Notes: generated by a model from the letters alone, not told the origin. A stretch of DNA of 64,000 bases from Pachysolen tannophilus NRRL Y-2460 (GCA_001661245.1 KV454011.1:2344987-2408986), one strand, 5' to 3'; positions 49,955 through 59,747 are shown, numbered from the stretch's first letter. Made by a program: numbers and translations.

Positions 49955-51136
49955 TCATTTCGCCGTTATAGTTGTCATTGTATCGGTGTTTGTGTTGGTG
50001 TCATGAACTATTACTAGTTTTTTTGTGGCATCATCAACTTGAATGCTTGGAATACTATTATCGTGTAAATGCAGTTGTTGAATTTGGTCTTTTCCTTGTT
50101 CTTGCAGTTCTCTTTGCCTTTTATTTTTAATAGATCCACCACTAAATAATATATCACCAATTTTTCTAAACCACAAGAACCTATTTATTCTGGAAAATTT
50201 ATCTAACCCCATACCATAATTATCATAAGCTTGTTTTAAATCTGATTGTGACAGTCCATGAATATCATTTCTAATAAGAAAATTTGCTTGATTCAGTTCA
50301 TTAGCATTAAATAATTGTAAACCAGTTGAAATAGATGCAATTGCAATTATTCCAATTAAAATTTGATACTTATTTTTTTCAAAATTTTCTTTATTAAATT
50401 CATTATTTTTATTATTTTTCATATTTTGAAAATCTTCCCAAGTACCTGCATAATAATAATTATGTTCTTTAAAATCTTGACCTGATTGGAAACTTGTTCT
50501 ATTTGAAGCAAAAGGTGAAGAATTTGGATAACCTCTTGAATAAGATGACATGTTGTTGGTAGAATTATTCGGATTTTTCGGTGGTGACTTCCATCCAATG
50601 TTATGATTATCATAAAGAGATTTTTTAGAAGGATTTTTCAACAATTGGTACGCACTTAATACAGTCTTGAATCTTTCACTTAATAACTCCGGCGTGTATT
50701 CTTTTAATTCTTTCTTCAATTCATTATTGATCGTATTACCTTCCTCCCGTGGCAGTTCCAATTCCAGTTGCAGTGGCAGTTGAAATTTCAAATGATTAGA
50801 ATCTGGATGGTAAAGCTTGGCAAATTTATAAAACAGTTTTTTCAATAACACAGGATCAAACTCGCTAGGACTAATATTAAACACCTCATATGGCGTAGGA
50901 TACAATTTCTTTGGCCATGCTTTTAAAAGTCTTAAATGTTCACGTTCGCGTTCCCGTTCACGTTCCCGTTCATGATTAACACTACCATTATCACCACCAT
51001 TATTGCAACTATTGCTATCAATACTATGAGCAAACCTATTTTGAATTAAAAATGGCCGATACATTCCAAAAAAATTAACTAGTCCATGACCATTCCCATG
51101 TCCATGACCATGACTTATCTGTCTTTTTGGAAACAT
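49955..51136 (-). CDS. JID1: Jid1-like mitochondrial J-domain protein
   Basis: This 393-residue DnaJ-type protein is similar to yeast Jid1, a putative mitochondrial Hsp70 co-chaperone. The J domain spans about residues 75-170, with 'YPTPYEVFNISPSEFD', the essential HPD in 'FAKLYHPDSNH' (near residue 109) and 'SERFKTVLSAYQLLKNPSKK'. The helices are split by an insert rich in Leu/Gln/Glu. A hydrophobic helix, 'ILIGIIAIASISTGLQLF', lies near residues 264-281. The N-terminus is basic and His/Gly-rich, consistent with import. An (Arg-Glu)n microsatellite lies near 50941-50972. The start is ATG 51136 rather than in-frame TTGs upstream. Confidence 0.82.
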   Translation of the reverse strand: MFPKRQISHGHGHGNGHGLVNFFGMYRPFLIQNRFAHSIDSNSCNNGGDNGSVNHEREREREREREHLRLLKAWPKKLYPTPYEVFNISPSEFDPVLLKKLFYKFAKLYHPDSNHLKFQLPLQLELELPREEGNTINNELKKELKEYTPELLSERFKTVLSAYQLLKNPSKKSLYDNHNIGWKSPPKNPNNSTNNMSSYSRGYPNSSPFASNRTSFQSGQDFKEHNYYYAGTWEDFQNMKNNKNNEFNKENFEKNKYQILIGIIAIASISTGLQLFNANELNQANFLIRNDIHGLSQSDLKQAYDNYGMGLDKFSRINRFLWFRKIGDILFSGGSIKNKRQRELQEQGKDQIQQLHLHDNSIPSIQVDDATKKLVIVHDTNTNTDTMTTITAK

Positions 51137-51271
51137 CTTCAACAAAATCCAAAACTAAACAAAATAACAATTATTAAAAATCTAGTATAATTTGGGTCAT
51201 ATCTTGACCCAAATTATACCGATATACCATATTTTTTAGTTTGTCTTTTAACTGCACTACCTTTTTGTTTT

Positions 51272-51302
<31 letters not shown>

Positions 51303-51933
51303 TTGGATCTTTAATTTTTAATGACCAAATTTGGTCAAATTTGGTCATATAATGAACCTGTCCGAATCGGGAAACCGATGAGGTCTTATCTCTTCTTTTA
51401 TATGTGAAAGAACAGATCAAAAGTATCTATAGAATAAGTTAAAGTAAACAGCGTACATTTTTTTGGTTTTTCTTTTTCTCTTTCTTTTTCTTTCCCCCTT
51501 TTTTTTTTTCTTGGTTGTAGTATCTCAATTATAGATCTGTATCATTGGCTTATCTTTGGTCAGTTTCTGGTGTTGCCAGTAGTCCAGATTCATTAGAATT
51601 GTTTTTCTTTATATATATATATATATATATAAAAAAAGGTGTTTTATTTTTTGTTTTTGTACAAACAATTTAGATTAAAAAAAATTAGCGCGCATCTAAA
51701 ATTTAGATATACAAACATTAGCGTTATCGTTTGCATTATCGTTCTCATCAGTATTAGTGTTAGCGCTAATATCATTATCATTATTATCTTTATTTTTTAT
51801 ATCCAATAGATTCTTGGTTGGTTAATTGTTTGCTGGTATTTGGTTTTTGAATTTTATTAAAATATTTTGGTTGGCGGTAGTTTAAGTGGTTTCAACATTA
51901 TTTAGATAAAGAGCATTTTTTGAAAAAAAAATA
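51137..51933. other. Upstream region between JID1 and the Skt5-like gene
   Basis: This 0.8 kb divergent promoter region has no coding content. It includes a 22-T run (about 51274-51295), an AAATTTGGTCA direct repeat near 51327-51347, an AATTTGGGTCA/TGACCCAAATT inverted pair near 51188-51219, and a (TA)n run near 51612-51630. No RNA gene is recognised. Confidence 0.55.
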
Positions 51934-53928
51934 ATGTCAATAACTTCCCCTACACATAGAGAAAACTTGAGAAATGGGAATGTTACTCCAATATCTGATT
52001 TGCAAAAAATTGGTTCATCGGCACTGATAAATTCAGCTTCATCATCTTCACCAGCGCATACTTTGAAGTCATCGGCTCATGGAGTGTACCAACCACATCC
52101 ATTACGTCCTTCAAATAGATCATATTCTTTGAGCAAAGTATCTTCATCTTCTGCAAGTTCTCCATCTTCTCTTTCGACTGCTCTTAGTGGTTTCAATCAT
52201 GACAATAATAATATAGATGAATCATTTTCATCACAACAGCCTCCTATACATCAAGTGACTCAGGTACTTCAAGTTGATCCACCTGTTATTGAACCTTTCT
52301 CTGATAGCATGGGGCTTTCACATTCATCAATTGAAACAAATAAGAATAACATTATCACGGGTGATCAATTGCTGGTTAACAATTATGAAACTGAAACTGA
52401 AAATGAAATTGAAACTGAAACTGAAACTTTTGGTAGAATCTGCTCAGTTGATCAAAATGTAACCGGTCAAAGCCAGGTAACAAATCCAATCAGTAATAAT
52501 AATACTAGCTTTAATTCACCAATTTCTTATCTGTCTTTAGTACTATCAAGAAATTTAAATTCAAGAAGTCGTACAAGTATCAATGGTTTAAATGGATTAA
52601 GTGCAACTATTTCTCCAACTTTTACAATTTCAAATAGTTATAGCGATGTTTCTCATTCTTTAGTTGCTCAACAATTGGGTGATAATTCTAATTCTTTATT
52701 ACCCAAGTTGAAAACTATCGAATTATATAAGCAAAATGCAAGGAAATCTCATGATCCAGAAGTTCTATACGAATATGCACGTTATATGTTAAATACTGCA
52801 TTGTTTATAGATGTTGAATCTGAAGATGTCATTGTTATTGATGAGGAAAAACCTATATCAAGAGATTCTACAGGAATTCATGGAAGAGGCAAATCTGTTA
52901 CATCTTTATTAAATTCTCTTAATATAAATGAAGGTGGTGATGAAGAAATTGAAATGGATTATAAGGTTAGTCTTTCTTTTGAAGAAAAAATTAAATTGAA
53001 AAAACAATTTTTAAAAGAAGCAATCCATTATTTGAGAAAATTAAGCGATAGAGGATTTTCCGATGCTCAATATCTACTTGCAGATGCATATTCTTCTGGA
53101 GCATTGGGGAAAGTTGATCATAAAGAAGCTTTCCCATTGTTTCAAGCAGCAGCAAAGCATGGTCATGTTGAATCATCTTATAGAACCTCATATTGTTTTG
53201 AAGAAGGTTTAGGTACACATAGGGATTCAAGGAAAGCTTTGGAATTTTTGAAGTATGCAGCTAGTAAAAATCATCCTTCTGCAATGTATAAGATGGGAGT
53301 TTATTCTTTTTATGCAAGAATGGGATTACCTAATAATATAACCACTAAAAAAGATGGTATTAAATGGTTAAAAAGAGCTGTTGAAAGTGCAAATGAATTA
53401 ATTGCATCAGCACCTTATGAATTGGGGAAAATTGAATATGAAGGTTTCCAAGATATTGTTATTCCAGATAAGATTTATGCCTTAGATTTATATAGACTTG
53501 CTGCTTCATTAGGACATATTCCATCTGCACTGATATTGGGACGTGAATATGAATTAGGTGAAGTTGTACCTCAAGATCCAGCATTATCAATACATTATTA
53601 CACAATGGCATCACTGGGAGGTGATTCTGAATCAATGTTAGGCTTATGTGGTTGGTTTATGGTTGGTACTGATAGATTAGAGAAAAATGAAAAAACACTG
53701 TTTGAATGGGCAGTTAAAGCAGCAGAGGTAGGACTACCAAAAGCACAATTTGCTGTAGGACATTTCTTGGAAAAGGGAATTGGGTGTGGAATGAATAGCG
53801 ATAATGCTAATATGTGGTTTGTTAAAGCTGCTGATAATGGGAATGAAAGAGCAGTACAGAGGTTAAAAGGTACTACATTTGAAAAAAAGGATGAAAAGAA
53901 AAAATGGGTAAAGAAAAGGTTTAAATAA
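51934..53928 (+). CDS. SKT5: Skt5/Chs4-family Sel1-repeat protein (chitin synthase activator type)
   Basis: This 664-residue protein has a Ser/Thr/Asn-rich, probably disordered N-terminal third, with a (Glu-Thr)n tract near 52387-52431. Consecutive Sel1/TPR-like repeats follow from about residue 345 to 645 ('SDAQYLLADAYSSGALGKVD', 'ALDLYRLAASLGHIPSALIL', 'PKAQFAVGHFLEKGIGCG'). The repeat block with preceding 'SHDPEVLYEYARYML' is typical of Skt5/Chs4, which bind and activate chitin synthase III at the bud neck and septum. The C-terminus ends Lys-Arg-Phe-Lys and lacks the CAAX prenylation box of Saccharomyces Skt5, so a paralogue (Shc1-like or another member) is possible. No intron. Confidence 0.75.
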   Translation: MSITSPTHRENLRNGNVTPISDLQKIGSSALINSASSSSPAHTLKSSAHGVYQPHPLRPSNRSYSLSKVSSSSASSPSSLSTALSGFNHDNNNIDESFSSQQPPIHQVTQVLQVDPPVIEPFSDSMGLSHSSIETNKNNIITGDQLLVNNYETETENEIETETETFGRICSVDQNVTGQSQVTNPISNNNTSFNSPISYLSLVLSRNLNSRSRTSINGLNGLSATISPTFTISNSYSDVSHSLVAQQLGDNSNSLLPKLKTIELYKQNARKSHDPEVLYEYARYMLNTALFIDVESEDVIVIDEEKPISRDSTGIHGRGKSVTSLLNSLNINEGGDEEIEMDYKVSLSFEEKIKLKKQFLKEAIHYLRKLSDRGFSDAQYLLADAYSSGALGKVDHKEAFPLFQAAAKHGHVESSYRTSYCFEEGLGTHRDSRKALEFLKYAASKNHPSAMYKMGVYSFYARMGLPNNITTKKDGIKWLKRAVESANELIASAPYELGKIEYEGFQDIVIPDKIYALDLYRLAASLGHIPSALILGREYELGEVVPQDPALSIHYYTMASLGGDSESMLGLCGWFMVGTDRLEKNEKTLFEWAVKAAEVGLPKAQFAVGHFLEKGIGCGMNSDNANMWFVKAADNGNERAVQRLKGTTFEKKDEKKKWVKKRFK

Positions 53929-53971
53929 GTTTGCTTCACTCAACATATTCTCTTAAATTTTTTGATGATTC

Positions 53972-54005
<34 letters not shown>

Positions 54006-54119
54006 TATATTTTCTAGCTTTGTGTTAAAAGGTAAATTAATAATTGTTATTTTATATTTGTAAGGCAAATAGTAAACACAACAACAAGAAAGAAAGAAAA
54101 AAAAAAGTTAGCTTTTAAA

Positions 54120-54201
54120 CGTCACAGACAGGATTCGAACCTGCGCATGCAGAGCACAACGCCTTAGCAGGGCGTCGCCTTAACCACTCGGCCACTGGGA
54201 C
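54120..54201 (-). tRNA. tRNA-Ser (GCU anticodon)
   Basis: An 82-nt cloverleaf on the minus strand. Acceptor GTCCCAG pairs with CTGTGAC (one C-U mismatch at the fourth pair). The D arm is GCC...GGC. The anticodon stem ACGCC/GGCGT holds loop CTGCTAA (anticodon GCU, reads AGC/AGU). A long serine-type variable arm, T-arm GCAGG/CCTGT with TTCGAAT, and discriminator G follow. No intron. This is not the CAG-anticodon Ser tRNA that defines CUG-Ser yeasts; that tRNA is not in the window. Confidence 0.95.
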
Positions 54202-54643
54202 GAACAAAACGGCTCTTTTGCTCTCAATTCTCTTCATATACTGTAATATATTATTCTGTATTCTATATTCTTTTTTGGTTGTACAGAAGGACGGAGATAA
54301 AAACGAGAAAGACAGATTCCTCCTGTTTTAATTCAAGCTTATCTAAATCCCAATCCCAATTTCAATCATGATCCCATTTATTCAAACTAAAATTTAAAAT
54401 TAGAAAAGAATTAGAAATTATAATATTTGTATCTTTCTCTTTTTTTCTTTTGTTGTTTCGATGTGTTATCTAACTTTGAATTTGATTTCAACGGCCAAAA
54501 ACAGAAGTAAAAGTATAGGAAGAAAAAAATAAACCATAGAAAAAATATATACATATATATTTATATATAAATATACATAATTCAGTAGTAGAAAAGAGAA
54601 TCTTGTTGGGAACGATTTATAATCTTTAAGGAAAGAGTTGAGT
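54202..54643. other. Region between tRNA-Ser and ARO7
   Basis: AT-rich, with no gene. TA-rich segments near 54547-54576 precede ARO7 and may hold its TATA element. Confidence 0.5.
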
Positions 54644-55423
54644 ATGGATTTTATGAAACCTGAGACAGTTCTTAATCTTGGTAATATTCGTGATGCGTTA
54701 GTAAGGATGGAAGATACTATTGTTTTCAATTTTATTGAAAGATCACAATTTTATTCATCACCTTCGGTTTATGAGATTGATAAATTTGAGATTCCTGATT
54801 TTGTTGGAGGATCATTTTTAGATTGGACAATGTTACAATTAGAAAAATTACAATCTCAGATAAGAAGATTTGAAGCACCAGATGAGTTACCATTTTTCCC
54901 TAAAGAAATTTTGAAAAGTTTTTTACCACCAATTGGTTATCCTAATGTATTAGCTTCTTATTCAACTGAAATAAATTTTAATGATGAAATTAAAAAATTT
55001 TATATACAAGATATAGTACCATTAATCAGTTGTGGTGAAGGTGAACAACCAGAAAATTTAGGATCTACATGTACAGCAGATATTGAATGTTTACAATCTT
55101 TATCAAGAAGAATACATTTTGGGAAATTTGTTGCAGAAGCAAAATTTCAATCAGAAAAAGAATTATTTATTAAATTAATAAAGGAAAAAAATGTTAAAGG
55201 TTTAGAAGATGCTATAACAAATAGTGTTGTTGAAGAAAAAATTTTACAAAGATTAGTTGAAAAGGGTAAAGCTTATGGAGTTGATCCAAGTTTAAAATAT
55301 TCACAAAATCCTCAAAGTAAAGTTAATCCAGAAATTATTGCTGTTATTTATAAAAAATGGATAATTCCCTTGACTAAAAAAGTAGAAATTGATTATTTAT
55401 TAAGAAGATTAGAATGCGAATAA
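54644..55423 (+). CDS. ARO7: Chorismate mutase
   Basis: This 259-residue allosteric chorismate mutase converts chorismate to prephenate, the committed step to phenylalanine and tyrosine. It aligns almost end to end with yeast Aro7. The start 'MDFMKPETVLNLGNIRDALV' puts the catalytic Arg at residue 16 as in yeast. 'RRIHFGKFVAEAKFQS' contains the other active-site Arg and Lys. 'TKKVEIDYLLRRLE' carries the C-terminal catalytic Glu. The chosen ATG is 54644; an in-frame TTG two codons upstream is not used. No intron. The family is inhibited by Tyr and activated by Trp. Confidence 0.97.
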   Translation: MDFMKPETVLNLGNIRDALVRMEDTIVFNFIERSQFYSSPSVYEIDKFEIPDFVGGSFLDWTMLQLEKLQSQIRRFEAPDELPFFPKEILKSFLPPIGYPNVLASYSTEINFNDEIKKFYIQDIVPLISCGEGEQPENLGSTCTADIECLQSLSRRIHFGKFVAEAKFQSEKELFIKLIKEKNVKGLEDAITNSVVEEKILQRLVEKGKAYGVDPSLKYSQNPQSKVNPEIIAVIYKKWIIPLTKKVEIDYLLRRLECE

Positions 55424-55541
55424 TTTTTCAAATATTTATTATATATATATATATATATTAAGAAAAAAAAAAAAAATTAGCATTTACAATTTATTTTAAA
55501 GTTTCATCAATCTATATTTATATAAGAGTTTTTTATATACA

Positions 55542-56468
55542 TTAATCAAGTAATCTCATAGTTAATTCGAAAACTTGGAAAGTAATTGCATTAGCAGGAG
55601 CAGCTCTTAATAATGTTGGAACAAAACCTTTGAAAAAACCTCTATACCCTGTAGTTTTATAAATATCTTTAATTACATGTAATGAAGTTTTATATTTTGG
55701 ATTATTTAAATTATCACTTTGTAATTTTGTCTTTATAACATCAATTGGATAAGCAGTACACCACATTGAATAACCAGCAGTTGCACCAAATAAACATAAT
55801 TTCCAACTTGGTATTTCCTTTCTTGAAATATTATTTTTCACCATATCATTTTTAATTAAAGCTTCAAAAGTCATAAAATATATACCAATACCATGACCTT
55901 CTCTTATTAATGTAGGAAAAATACCTTTAAATATTCCTCTTGTTCCATTTTTCTGATAAATTTTTTTAAAACAATCTAGTGGTCCATTAAATTGTTTAGT
56001 GTTTATATTTCCTGTTTGTATTTGTAACTTGATTCTAATTAATTCAATAGGTGAAGCTAATAAACCATTAGCAAGACCAGCAGCTCCACCACAAAGATAA
56101 TATTCCATTGAACTTAAAGGAGTATTCGGAGCTAATCCTTTCTTAGCATGATAACTTGAAAAAAATCTCTTCATAAATTCATTCACACCAAATTGAATTG
56201 AAACACATGCTCCAATACCAACTAAAGGTGTTAAAGTACCTTTATAAAAACCTAATATACCTTCATTTTTTAAAAGTTGTTTAATAACTTCAATTGGACC
56301 AGAATAATTCCCTTCAACCAACCGGACCTTCGTCGTATCAAAAGGCATCCCAGTTAAAACTTGAGCAACACCAGCCATCGTCCCAGAAAACAAATCTTTT
56401 GCAATTCTCTTTGGGTCCGACTCAGGTTTCGAATCAATCAATTGTGTTGCAACCTCTTCAGCTGACAT
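55542..56468 (-). CDS. YMC1: Ymc1/Ymc2-type mitochondrial inner-membrane carrier
   Basis: This 308-residue mitochondrial carrier has three repeats of about 100 residues. The PX(D/E)XX(K/R) motifs are 'MPFDTTKVRLVE', 'ASPIELIRIKLQ' and 'AYPIDVIKTKLQ', each followed by 'GxxGFYKG'-type signatures. 'GTLTPLVGIGACVSIQFGVN' and 'REGHGIGIYFMTFEALI' match yeast Ymc1/Ymc2 (implicated in glycine/glutamate transport) better than Crc1 or Ort1. The start is ATG 56468; the frame also contains a TTG 6 nt upstream. A (TA)n run lies beyond its stop. Substrate is inferred from the family only. Confidence 0.87.
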   Translation of the reverse strand: MSAEEVATQLIDSKPESDPKRIAKDLFSGTMAGVAQVLTGMPFDTTKVRLVEGNYSGPIEVIKQLLKNEGILGFYKGTLTPLVGIGACVSIQFGVNEFMKRFFSSYHAKKGLAPNTPLSSMEYYLCGGAAGLANGLLASPIELIRIKLQIQTGNINTKQFNGPLDCFKKIYQKNGTRGIFKGIFPTLIREGHGIGIYFMTFEALIKNDMVKNNISRKEIPSWKLCLFGATAGYSMWCTAYPIDVIKTKLQSDNLNNPKYKTSLHVIKDIYKTTGYRGFFKGFVPTLLRAAPANAITFQVFELTMRLLD

Positions 56469-56941
56469 GATCAATTAATTTTACTTTCTTAATTCCACAA
56501 AAACAAAAAAAAAAGAAAAAAAAGCAAAAAAAAGTTATCACCTGAAAACTTAAAAGGCCCTCAAACCCTTATCTAACTTTTAAACAAACTCAACTAATAC
56601 AACTTTATATACTTTAATGACTAACAACATCAAACTCATTGAACACTTTTTTAGCCGTATATTTTGACTAGTTTTTTATGAAAAATTTCATGTAGTGTGC
56701 ACAATACAAATTTCCCAAAAAGGTAATTTTTTTCTTTTCTTTTTTTTCTTTTTTTTTTTCTTTTTTTTTTTTTTTTATTTTGAAAGTTTCTTTTTACCAA
56801 GCCAGAAAGAAATCTTTATAAATACATTTTATTATTTCTTTTTTGTTTTTTTTTTGAAATAGTTTTAATTGATTGTAAATTGGTATTTAGAGAAGAAAGG
56901 TGTGTTATAAAGAGGTTGGTTAAAGGTTGAAGTTAGATATA
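56469..56941. other. Divergent upstream region of YMC1 and GID4
   Basis: Contains a long pyrimidine (mainly T) tract, about 56727-56777, typical of nucleosome-depleted yeast promoters. Nothing coding. Confidence 0.55.
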
Positions 56942-57754
56942 ATGCCTGCACATAATAGTCGAAAGGAAGAAGGCGGTGTTGCGGGTGCGAAACGCCAGGA
57001 ATATAGCGGTAAAGATACTAGTAGTAGTCATAATAAAGATATATCGAAATTGAAGCAACAAAAACATGATAATTCTGTTATTTCAAAAGTAAAGAGAATC
57101 ACGTCTTGCTCTTCGATTCAGTCATTGTCCAATAATAATATCAATAGGGATTTTTTTTCAGATCAAATTAGGCCAGCACCTGAAACTACATCTTTTTTAA
57201 AACCTGGTTCAAATTTCATTGGTTGTCAACAATCTGGAAGATCGACTTATGAAGTGTCTGTTGAATTGAAAGAAGTTGATTTATCGAAATCCGAATTATC
57301 TGGGTTTTTAACGATTGAAGGTTTAACAGAGGATCATCCTGAAATTACTACTTTTTTCAAAGCTGAAATTGTTGGTCCTCATTATTCATTTTTCACAAAT
57401 CATGATTCTTGGGGAGCCACTCATAAGATTGATTTACAGCATTGGTCAAGATTCCCAAGTTGGCGGAATTTGGAGATAAATTTTGAAAATGATTTACAAA
57501 ATGTTGATTTTTATAATGATAATTTTAATCAAGAATATGTTTATATGAGATGGAAAGAAATGTTTTTAGTTCCTGATGCGAAAGTCACAGATATAAGAGG
57601 AGCCTCGTTTGCAGGATTCTACTATATATGCTTCAATCAATTAACGGGATCCATAAGTGGATTGTATTTCCATAACGCTTCTGAAAGATTCCAGCAGTTG
57701 GAATTATGTCATGTTCCAGACTCGGGTTGTTTTGAAAGTTTTGAATATCAATAA
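56942..57754 (+). CDS. GID4: Gid4/Vid24, GID ubiquitin-ligase substrate receptor
   Basis: This 270-residue protein has a Vid24 domain (about residues 85-268). Gid4 is the glucose-induced substrate receptor of the GID/CTLH E3 ligase; it recognises N-terminal proline on gluconeogenic enzymes such as Fbp1 and Mdh2. Visible family blocks are 'FLKPGSNFIGCQQSGRSTYE', 'LSGFLTIEGLTEDHPEITTF', 'YMRWKEMFLVPDA' and 'GASFAGFYYICFNQ', ending 'HVPDSGCFESFEY'. It is shorter than Saccharomyces Gid4 (362), mainly at the variable N-terminus. The start is ATG 56942; an in-frame TTG lies 15 nt upstream. No intron. Confidence 0.92.
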   Translation: MPAHNSRKEEGGVAGAKRQEYSGKDTSSSHNKDISKLKQQKHDNSVISKVKRITSCSSIQSLSNNNINRDFFSDQIRPAPETTSFLKPGSNFIGCQQSGRSTYEVSVELKEVDLSKSELSGFLTIEGLTEDHPEITTFFKAEIVGPHYSFFTNHDSWGATHKIDLQHWSRFPSWRNLEINFENDLQNVDFYNDNFNQEYVYMRWKEMFLVPDAKVTDIRGASFAGFYYICFNQLTGSISGLYFHNASERFQQLELCHVPDSGCFESFEYQ

Positions 57755-58405
57755 TAATAACAAATTAAAAATTCTGTTTTATGTTTCTTTTTTTCTCTTT
57801 TTTCTTTGCTTTGTTTTGTTTTGGTGTCATTTTGTTGTTTTTTTTTCTTGATGTTTAATTTTTGGTTGTTTATATACATATATATATATGTATATATATA
57901 TATATTTGGTTGGTATTAATGTTCATTCTCTATTGCCTAGTATTTTGTTTTGTTTTTTTGTTTTTTCTTGCAGTTGTTTCATTACTTCATGGGCTCCATC
58001 TGCTTTCAACAGGTTGTGCTATATACATATATACAGATAAATATATAAATATCATGTTTTATCGTCTTCTTCTCTCAAAATCAGTTAATAACTTTTAAAT
58101 GTGAGTCTCTGCGGCGCTAAATAAAAATCGAAGAGGACAAAAAAAAAACTTACCGCCGCACGATGTAGGTGCATACTTTTATCACTTTATACATATTTTT
58201 GCAATGTAATCTTTGTGTAACACATTTGATTACTGGTATTATGATGGATTTGACAGGAATTGGAATGATTATATAGTTTTAGTTTGTTTTTTTTTTAAAA
58301 GTATTTATTTCACAGTTTCTTTTCCATTCTTGAGAGCTTTTTTTCCATAAGAAAAAAATAATAGTAATAAGCATTTATTTTTTTTTTCTTCAAAAGAGTA
58401 TAAAG
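57755..58405. promoter_or_regulatory. SMK1 upstream region with two GC-rich URS1-like boxes
   Basis: In this otherwise AT-rich stretch, GCGGCGC at 58111-58117 and CCGCCGC at 58153-58159 stand out. Ume6 URS1 sites have a GCCGCC-like core and govern early/middle meiotic genes, and SMK1 is meiosis-specific in Saccharomyces. CACAAA (minus strand, 58212-58217) is a partial match to the Ndt80 MSE core. None matches a full consensus. (TA)n lies near 57881-57904. Confidence 0.35.
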
Positions 58406-59623
58406 ATGGAGTCTTTTAATCATTCATCAGATCAATTGCTAGGAAGTAACAAACCTAATTATGTTGTTTATGATAAGGCCAATTTTTATATTGATTCAAG
58501 GTATCAAGTTCAGCATGTTTTGGGAAAGGGATCTTATGGAACGGTATGTTCAGCTGTGGATTTGAAATCTAGAGAAAATGTACCATTGGCAATTAAAAAA
58601 GTTTCTGATATTTTCACAAAAGAAGTTTTGTTGAAAAGAGCTTTGAGAGAATTAAAACTTATGAGATATTTTAAAGGACACAAGAATGTAAGGATTTAAC
58701 TTTGATATATACTTTTATTTATTTTTTTATGAAAAACTAACAATTGTTGCCTTTAGATAATTAATTTACTTGATTTAGATATCATTTATATTAAACCATA
58801 TGATGGTTTATATTGTTTCCAAGAATTAATTGATTATGATTTAGCAAGAGTTATTCATTCTTCTGTTCAATTTTCAGAATTTCATATTCAAAATTTTTTT
58901 TATCAAATTTTATGTGGTTTAAAATATATTCATTCAGCTGATGTTATTCATAGAGATTTAAAACCAGGAAATATTTTAGTTACAATTCAAGGAACTTTAA
59001 AAATTTGTGATTTTGGATTAGCTAGAGGAATTAATACCAAGTTCATAACAAAAGGATCAAAGGCAAGTCAAATTACAAATTATGTTGCTACAAGATGGTA
59101 TAGAGCACCAGAATTAATTCTTTCTCGTAAAAATTATTCAAAAGCTGTTGATATGTGGGCAGTTGGTTGTATATTGGCAGAATTATATGGACGTAGACCA
59201 CTTTTTGCAGGTAATGATCTGGTTCATCAAATTACTGAAATTGTTAAAGTTTTAGGTAGTCCATCTAAAGGCCTTGTTGATCGGTTTTCTTCAAAAATGG
59301 CTTTTGATTTTTTTGGACCACCAAAACCTCAATATAGAGCAATTTCTTGGGATCATATATATCCTTTTGCCTCTTGTGATGCTCATGCATTAATGACTAA
59401 TTTACTTTGTTGGGATGCTGAAAAAAGATATAATGTTGAACGTTGTCTTCAAGATATATTTGTTTCAAAATGTAGAGATTTAAACAATGAACCATCATGT
59501 GCAAGGCCTTTTGATTTTAGTTTTGAAAATCAAATTGAAAGTATGAACGATTTAAAAAAATTGTTACATGAAGAAGTAGAGAGTTTTAAAAGTGATCGCA
59601 TTAATTTTGGTAAAAAGTTGTAA
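58406..59623 (+). CDS. SMK1: Smk1, sporulation-specific MAP kinase, two exons
   Basis: This 382-residue MAP kinase is orthologous to yeast Smk1, which controls spore-wall assembly in meiosis. Exon 1 is 58406-58687. The 69-nt intron 58688-58756 has GTAAGG, a CTAAC branch-like box and TTTAG. Exon 2 is 58757-59623. The P-loop '[11 protein letters not shown]', 'AIKKVSDIF', catalytic loop '[12 protein letters not shown]', 'CDFGLARG' and '[13 protein letters not shown]' are intact. The activation loop reads T-N-Y instead of the usual T-E-Y, the mark of Smk1. '[15 protein letters not shown]' and '[20 protein letters not shown]' match Smk1 specifically. The CTG at 59219-59221 aligns with Ser in remembered Smk1 ('GRDSMHQI'). 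Confidence 0.95.
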
Positions 59624-59714
59624 AATTTTTTTTTCTTTAATTGATTTATTATTTTTGGTTTCATTGTTTTGAGTTATTCTTGTTTACCTGCAATCATCAT
59701 AATTATTTTACAGT

Positions 59715-59747
<33 letters not shown>

